Shown here one piece after another: positions 7,401 through 11,088 of a DNA stretch of 11,088 nucleotides. The DNA lies in assembly GCA_030595765.1 (NCBI GenBank), contig JAUVCJ010000054.1, forward strand, positions 1 to 11,088. Direction: 5' to 3'. The notes below the pieces were generated by a model, which did not search any database, was not told where the DNA came from, and saw nothing but the letters and a program-made list of their open reading frames with translations. The stretch is from Thermoplasmatota archaeon. Lineage in GTDB: Archaea > Thermoplasmatota > Thermoplasmata > GCA-020350865 > JAUVCJ01. A program made the position numbers and the translations under genes. Each line of letters opens with the position of its first letter. Within the stretch, counting starts at the first letter, position 1.

Positions 7401-7501
7401 GATATGGGAAGTAATGGATGATGGAAAGTACTAGATGACGAAAAGTAATAGATAATGGAAAGTAACGGATGATGGGAAGTAATGGATGATGGAGGGTTAT
7501 T
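7401..7501 (+). repeat. Tandem array of six 16-17 bp units with chained mini-ORFs
   Basis: The units begin at 7401, 7417, 7434, 7451, 7468 and 7485, with the consensus GATGATGGAAAGTAATG. The first is one base short, and the last diverges into the lipoprotein SD (GGAGGG). Each unit offers ATGs, and each upstream frame stops after 5-7 codons. ATGs at 7404, 7414, 7435, 7455 and 7469 give MGSNG, MDDGKY, MTKSNR, MESNG and MMGSNG. The ATG at 7482 instead reads into the lipoprotein frame. The repeats are divergent and lack unique spacers, so this is not a CRISPR array. The array occupies most of the 125-base gap after the V4R-DUF835 gene and may act on downstream translation, but function is unproven. 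Confidence 0.8.
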
Positions 7502-7568
7502 GATGAGCATGAGTGTGGCTGGAGGGTTACAGGCTAGCATGGGCGTGTCTGTAGGGTTACAGAATGGG
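7491..7568 (+). repeat. Imperfect 30-bp tandem repeats in the lipoprotein 5' end
   Basis: Units at 7491-7520 and 7521-7550, and a partial one at 7551-7568, each open with (G/T)AGGGTTA and end in (T/C)GTGGCT- or CGTGTCT-like sequence. In the lipoprotein frame they encode GGLLMSMSVA, GGLQASMGVS and VGLQNG. Because 30 is a multiple of three, gain or loss of a unit keeps the frame. The GGAGGG at the head of each unit doubles as an SD, and potential starts follow at 7503 and 7539. Confidence 0.65.
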
Positions 7569-8036
7569 AAGAAAAATAGATTCGGGCCAGCCATTATAAT
7601 TTTGATGATCCTTGTGATCTCGGCTATCCTGCCTGGCTGTATATCCAGCCCTGAGGTTGAAGTTGAATGCCTGGACTATTATGAGACCGAGGAGCGACCA
7701 GGCCCATTTGTTGTCACAGGTTACTCGCTTGAGCAGGAAGTGGAGGATCACGACTTTGCTGCCGGGGAGAAGATCACCATGAGGGTGAAAATATCAAATA
7801 CAGGGCCTGTAGCAGCGCAAAGGGTATCTGCCTTACTTCTGGTTGGGAATCTCAACATTTCTCTCACTGGCCAGAACCAGGGCTTCGGGGACATACCAGC
7901 CGGAGAAGAGGCATGGACCACTGGTAGCTATGCTTTCATCGCACTTGACGGATACAATCAGGAGTCGATCACCTTCAAGCTCAGGATAACGGATAGGGCA
8001 TGCACCCAGTGGAACTCCACCTTTAGCATAAAATGA
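7503..8036 (+). CDS. Predicted lipoprotein with a CARDB-like beta-sandwich domain
   Basis: From ATG 7503 the product is 177 residues. A basic stretch (NGKKNRF, about 22-28) precedes a hydrophobic helix (PAIIILMILVISAIL) and a lipobox ending LPGC, with Cys46 as the expected lipidated residue. The exported part (about 47-177) has features of a CARDB/NEW3-like beta-sandwich: FAAGEKITMRVKISNTGPVAA and FGDIPAGEEAWTTGSYAF. C56 and C167 lie near opposite ends and could form a disulfide. The protein should sit on the outer face of the membrane, with unknown binding partner. The start at 7503 has an exact GGAGGG SD (7491-7496). Alternatives are ATG 7482 (seven more residues) and ATG 7539, which better fits a normal signal-peptide n-region. 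The N-terminus is built from 30-bp repeats. Confidence 0.75.
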   Translation: MSMSVAGGLQASMGVSVGLQNGKKNRFGPAIIILMILVISAILPGCISSPEVEVECLDYYETEERPGPFVVTGYSLEQEVEDHDFAAGEKITMRVKISNTGPVAAQRVSALLLVGNLNISLTGQNQGFGDIPAGEEAWTTGSYAFIALDGYNQESITFKLRITDRACTQWNSTFSIK

Positions 8037-8080
8037 GCCATCAGAATCACCGGATACATTGAGTGTTCATGGGGAATTGC

Positions 8081-8103
8081 CTTAGGTTTGCCTAAGATTT
8101 TTT
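8081..8103 (+). terminator. Hairpin-T-run terminator after the lipoprotein gene
   Basis: CTTAGG (8081-8086) pairs exactly with CCTAAG (8091-8096) over a TTTG loop and is followed by ATTTTTT (8097-8103). The structure lies 44 bases after the lipoprotein stop and ahead of the next promoter, the expected place for transcript termination. Confidence 0.6.
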
Positions 8104-8112
8104 CAATCATGC

Positions 8113-8138
8113 TCTAACTTGAGTGTCTAACTTGGGTG
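8113..8138 (+). repeat. Two tandem 13-bp direct repeats in the promoter region of the large exported protein
   Basis: TCTAACTTGAGTG (8113-8125) is immediately followed by TCTAACTTGGGTG (8126-8138), with one mismatch. A related ATTGAGTG lies at 8058-8065. Placed about 100 bases before the next coding start and after the terminator, the pair could be a binding site for an activator. The rest of the gap (8139-8233) holds an ACAATTGT palindrome (8163-8170), a 5-bp inverted repeat ATGGT/ACCAT (8189-8193 and 8202-8206) and TATA-like GATATTA (8211-8217). Confidence 0.5.
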
Positions 8139-8233
8139 TGTTGAATCGCCCAATACATCTGGACAATTGTTGTGTTTACATAGGTACAATGGTCACGTTT
8201 TACCATAACAGATATTAGGGAAGTAGTCCTATT

Positions 8234-11088
8234 TTGCTCCGGGGTGGAACTCTGAGAAAAATCCTGGCGATACTACTAGTGTTCGGTCTTTTGCTATCTG
8301 CATCAAGTAACGTTCTGGCAGCAACCCTTCCTGTGGATGACTCCCGGGAATGGTCATTTGGAGCAGGAAGCATATCGAAGTTCTTTCAAGATGTTGGTGC
8401 TCCTCCACCAAAAGGGGAGACAAAGCCAAACGGACTGACCTGGAACCCATTATTGCCAGTTCGCAAGGCCACCTTTGTTCGTCAGGATGGTGATAGCTAT
8501 GTTGATGACCTAGCCTATCTTAGCTCTGTACCAGCATCTGTATTTAACAGCCCAAGCTTAGGCGCTGTGGCATCCAACCCTATCATATTCTATGAGGATC
8601 CGGTGGAAGGCGGAGATAATGAGCTTCGGGCTCTCAATTCCTATCCTGGCATCGAGTATCTGATGGAGGATTTTGTAAAATACGGTGAGCTTAGCGGAGG
8701 TGAGCTGGACAGGGTGGAGTTTGTCAACATGGAGAACGGCCCCATCGAGAAGTTGCTGGCAAGTTTCCCAGCAGCTGAGTCCCACAGATATCTATCAACC
8801 TCTCCAGTGGAGCTTGCCAGGGATATCGCACTTGAGAACTGGGAATGGTCCAATGATGCTATAGTTGCAGTGCTTCGTGGAATGGGTGAGCAGGCCGAGG
8901 TCGAGTACTCCGGTGCTGTCAGCGGGTCTGTACCATCTGGAGCGATCAAGACAGGTGAGTTCACAGGCGAAAAGGATCCTGACCCTGTGAATCCAACATA
9001 TCATCCATTCAATATCGAGGAACCGTATCGTTTCATCACAGCCCATATGTTCTGGGGTGAGGAATATCAGCCTTTCAAGGAAATTACCGAGAGGGGAAAA
9101 GACCCTGACCTGCAGCTCTACGACTCAGATATTGGACAGGTAGCGGCTTCTGAGGAGTGGAATGTTATTTCTGGAGCAACCGAGGACCTAGCCTCTTACG
9201 TCTATAACTGGGGGGAATGGAAGGCTGCTGTGACCTACATGGGCACCGAGTCCATGACCTATGGGCCAACGTTAGATGGTTCCGAGTTAAATGGACTTGG
9301 AGATACCATGATAGCCGGGCCAATGGGCTACATACCAAACCCGTTCAGTTCCACAGCTCAATACACCATCGAGTACTCCCTGTTCCCTGGGATCGAGCTT
9401 CCACTTCCAGATACCACCTCGTTCCAGGCAGGAAACGCCGTGTTCGAGCTGACCTGGCAGGATTCTGCGTTGACAATGGGTCTTGCGATCATAGGACCAT
9501 CTGGCGCCGATCTGGCAAAAACCACCGGCACTGGTGGGAGCCTTCGGCTGGAGCTTGAGAGCATTGGCGGAGAAAACCAGTATTCGGTTGCTGTTTACAG
9601 GCTGTCCGAAGCTAGCGGGGAGACTGCCTTTGATGTGAGCTATTCTTGGAAGCAGACCCGTTCCAAAGAATTGACAGACAGCTTTTCATCTGCAGCCCAA
9701 GGAGCAGTTCTGGGCTCTATATACAATGCTCCGCTTCTCTATACAGAGGGGGACAGCTTGCCTGTTCAGACCCTGGAGGCTTTGGACCTGCTTGGTGTTA
9801 CCAATGTCATGCTTGTGGACCTGGAAGGATCAGGCGCTGTGGCACAGAGATTGAAGGACTCTCGTTCCTTCTCCCAGCCAAGCCTGGCAGTCAGAACGTT
9901 TACAGAATTCAAGGACGTCTACACCCATATCCAGCAAGTTAGTGGTGAGAATGATGTGGTATTCACCACAATTGACCCCTGGTCGCCCTGGCTCTCTGAA
10001 GCTGGAAAGCAGGCACAAGTTGACAAATCCATCTACATCGGACCAGCTGCATATGCTGCAGCCAACCACGGAGCACCAGTGCTGGTGACCGACTCTCATC
10101 CCGAATTCTCGGCTTCTCAGGCGTGGCATGCAAGGTTCTGGGAAGAAACCTACCCCATCCGAATGCCCCCGCCTGTGGGTTGCATGGTCCTTACTGGCCA
10201 TCAGGTCTATGACCTCCTTGGTGAGCTCGGGTTGGATGGGCCTGGCAGCGAGAGCATACTCACTGTTGCAGGCCAGTTCGATATCGGAGCAGCCTGGGAT
10301 CGGATGTTTGTGGGCAAGGCATACCCTGGGAGGATAATAGGCACACCTACCGATGCATCGGTCTGGATCGCCAGGGCCTCGCTGTATCCAGCCATCATAT
10401 TTGCAAATCCAGCAATGGACCCTGGTGGGAACACTCTTATAACAGGTTCGAGCAGTAGCAGAACCCTTGGGCAGCTTCAAATCACTGAAGAAGGCGGAGA
10501 GGTCAACCTCATGTATCCCATATTGGAGAGCTGGGTGTCCTACAATCACAGGTTCAACGAAAGAGCAAGCGAGTACTGGGGCTCGGACTATACCACCGCA
10601 GACGGTATCACGCCGTTCAAGAGCCCGTCAAACAACACCATCGACGATGGAGTTAACGCCAACTATGACCAGCCAGGTCAATACTGGCCTGATATGACCG
10701 TTTCCGAGGTGGTCACTTTCTATGCGGAAAAAGCCGGCTATGAATCAGCTTTTGCTACCAGTTTTGATCCTATCATGGAGAACCTCAACCGCGGAGTCCT
10801 GATGTGGATGGAGATCATGCACGGTGGCAACAGTGCCCCTGGGATACTCGGGTACTGGGATGAGGAAGGGCAGGAGGAAAAGAACCCATGGCGCGGGTAT
10901 GAGACCGGTGGAGCAACAGATGACCCTGACACCGTTACCATGAGCAGGACGATCGGATTGGATGTGAAACCAGGATACGGCCCTGTTACCGAGCTTGGCC
11001 TTATCCCAGAGCATCACGATGGTGTTGTGATAGCCATCCTCCAGCAGGAGCAGACAACCTACATAGACGGATACATGATGGATGACGC
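8234..11088 (+). CDS. Large secreted surface protein with cell-wall-binding-repeat-2-like segments (3' partial)
   Basis: One frame stays open from 8219 to the window end, giving over 950 residues without the C-terminus. Taking TTG 8234 as start, a signal peptide is clear: basic LRK (7-9), hydrophobic ILAILLVFGLLLSA, and a predicted cut after SNVLA (Ala29). The mature part is soluble, acidic and aromatic-rich. Two stretches resemble the PF04122 cell-wall-binding repeat 2 pattern: NAPLLYTEGDSLPVQTLEAL then LGVTNVMLVD (about 498-529), and AAYAAANHGAPVLVTDS (about 606-622). The rest I do not recognise. It is probably an S-layer-like or surface-anchored protein; whether it ends in an archaeosortase signal or TM anchor cannot be seen. 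No ATG or GTG precedes the signal peptide in frame. Starts are TTG 8234 or CTG 8252, the latter preceded by GGTGG at the spacing seen at the archaeosortase. Confidence 0.8.
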   Translation, partial: MLRGGTLRKILAILLVFGLLLSASSNVLAATLPVDDSREWSFGAGSISKFFQDVGAPPPKGETKPNGLTWNPLLPVRKATFVRQDGDSYVDDLAYLSSVPASVFNSPSLGAVASNPIIFYEDPVEGGDNELRALNSYPGIEYLMEDFVKYGELSGGELDRVEFVNMENGPIEKLLASFPAAESHRYLSTSPVELARDIALENWEWSNDAIVAVLRGMGEQAEVEYSGAVSGSVPSGAIKTGEFTGEKDPDPVNPTYHPFNIEEPYRFITAHMFWGEEYQPFKEITERGKDPDLQLYDSDIGQVAASEEWNVISGATEDLASYVYNWGEWKAAVTYMGTESMTYGPTLDGSELNGLGDTMIAGPMGYIPNPFSSTAQYTIEYSLFPGIELPLPDTTSFQAGNAVFELTWQDSALTMGLAIIGPSGADLAKTTGTGGSLRLELESIGGENQYSVAVYRLSEASGETAFDVSYSWKQTRSKELTDSFSSAAQGAVLGSIYNAPLLYTEGDSLPVQTLEALDLLGVTNVMLVDLEGSGAVAQRLKDSRSFSQPSLAVRTFTEFKDVYTHIQQVSGENDVVFTTIDPWSPWLSEAGKQAQVDKSIYIGPAAYAAANHGAPVLVTDSHPEFSASQAWHARFWEETYPIRMPPPVGCMVLTGHQVYDLLGELGLDGPGSESILTVAGQFDIGAAWDRMFVGKAYPGRIIGTPTDASVWIARASLYPAIIFANPAMDPGGNTLITGSSSSRTLGQLQITEEGGEVNLMYPILESWVSYNHRFNERASEYWGSDYTTADGITPFKSPSNNTIDDGVNANYDQPGQYWPDMTVSEVVTFYAEKAGYESAFATSFDPIMENLNRGVLMWMEIMHGGNSAPGILGYWDEEGQEEKNPWRGYETGGATDDPDTVTMSRTIGLDVKPGYGPVTELGLIPEHHDGVVIAILQQEQTTYIDGYMMDD
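8243..8254 (+). promoter_or_regulatory. GGTGG Shine-Dalgarno five bases before a CTG candidate start
   Basis: GGTG (8243-8246) is followed by GAACT and then CTG 8252, which begins the basic n-region (LRK) of the signal peptide. The geometry equals that of GGTG-AGCTT-CTG at 4292-4303. It supports CTG 8252 as an alternative to TTG 8234, which has no SD. The overlapping GTG at 8244 is out of frame and stops after three codons. Confidence 0.4.

Noticed and set aside
7401..7501. Possible CRISPR array
   Set aside because: Units are 16-17 bp, adjoin without unique spacers, and differ from one another. No cas gene is present in the window.
7370..7594. Minus-strand Ser/Pro/His-rich ORF across the repeat array
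   Set aside because: The composition comes from reading the 17-bp and 30-bp repeats in reverse, and no start context or homologous pattern is visible.
9217..9558. 113-residue plus-strand ORF inside the large exported gene, and similar ones at 9646, 10128 and 10467
   Set aside because: All lie in other frames of the continuous large reading frame and have His/Arg/Trp-rich off-frame composition.
9830..10549. 239-residue minus-strand ORF
   Set aside because: It is antisense to the large exported protein, whose frame is open for over 2.8 kb with a signal peptide and recognisable repeats. The antisense product is Cys/His/Arg-rich without a coherent fold pattern.

Overview
The window reads as chromosomal DNA from a euryarchaeal-type archaeon, most plausibly a member or relative of Thermoplasmatota. 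This is inferred from the gene families: a presenilin-type (GxGD) membrane protease, an archaeosortase, a V4R-DUF835 protein, a small archaeal winged-helix regulator and FG-GAP/CARDB-like surface domains. It also fits the promoters, which have TATA-like boxes about 27-31 nt before starts plus GGTG/GAGG Shine-Dalgarno (SD) elements. No rRNA, tRNA, CRISPR array or insertion sequence was seen, and the lineage is not proven.

Layout, left to right. Positions 1-135 hold the C-terminal end of an unrecognised gene. Next (313-2310) is a 665-residue intramembrane aspartyl protease. It keeps the YD, GxGD and PxL motifs of the presenilin/signal-peptide-peptidase fold, but has about 350 residues of FG-GAP-like beta-propeller sequence inserted between TM3 and TM4, predicted to face outward. 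A metallophosphoesterase follows (2398-3054). Then comes a two-gene unit: a winged-helix regulator (3155-3652) and a small four-TM protein (3664-4107). An archaeosortase (4301-5371) follows; its reading frame extends about 97 codons upstream of its first ATG and has no standard start codon there. It overlaps tail-to-tail with a divergent DUF72 protein on the minus strand (5354-6241).

The right half starts with a V4R-DUF835 protein (6361-7377) whose TATA box is the centre of a perfect palindrome. Next is a tandem array of about six 17-bp units containing a string of tiny ORFs, running into 30-bp repeats that encode the N-terminus of a lipoprotein with a CARDB-like domain (7503-8036). A hairpin/T-run terminator and a 13-bp tandem repeat follow. 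The last gene (8234 to the window end) is a large secreted protein with a signal peptide and cell-wall-binding-repeat-2-like segments, cut by the window edge.

The common theme is the cell envelope: an intramembrane protease with an ectodomain, a sorting transpeptidase, a lipoprotein and a giant exported protein, interspersed with regulators. That these genes work together (for example that the large protein is an archaeosortase substrate) is inference, because its C-terminus lies outside the window. The archaeosortase and the large exported gene share the same 5' arrangement, GGTG, five bases, then CTG, with no ATG or GTG start in frame, which suggests real non-AUG initiation at two envelope genes.
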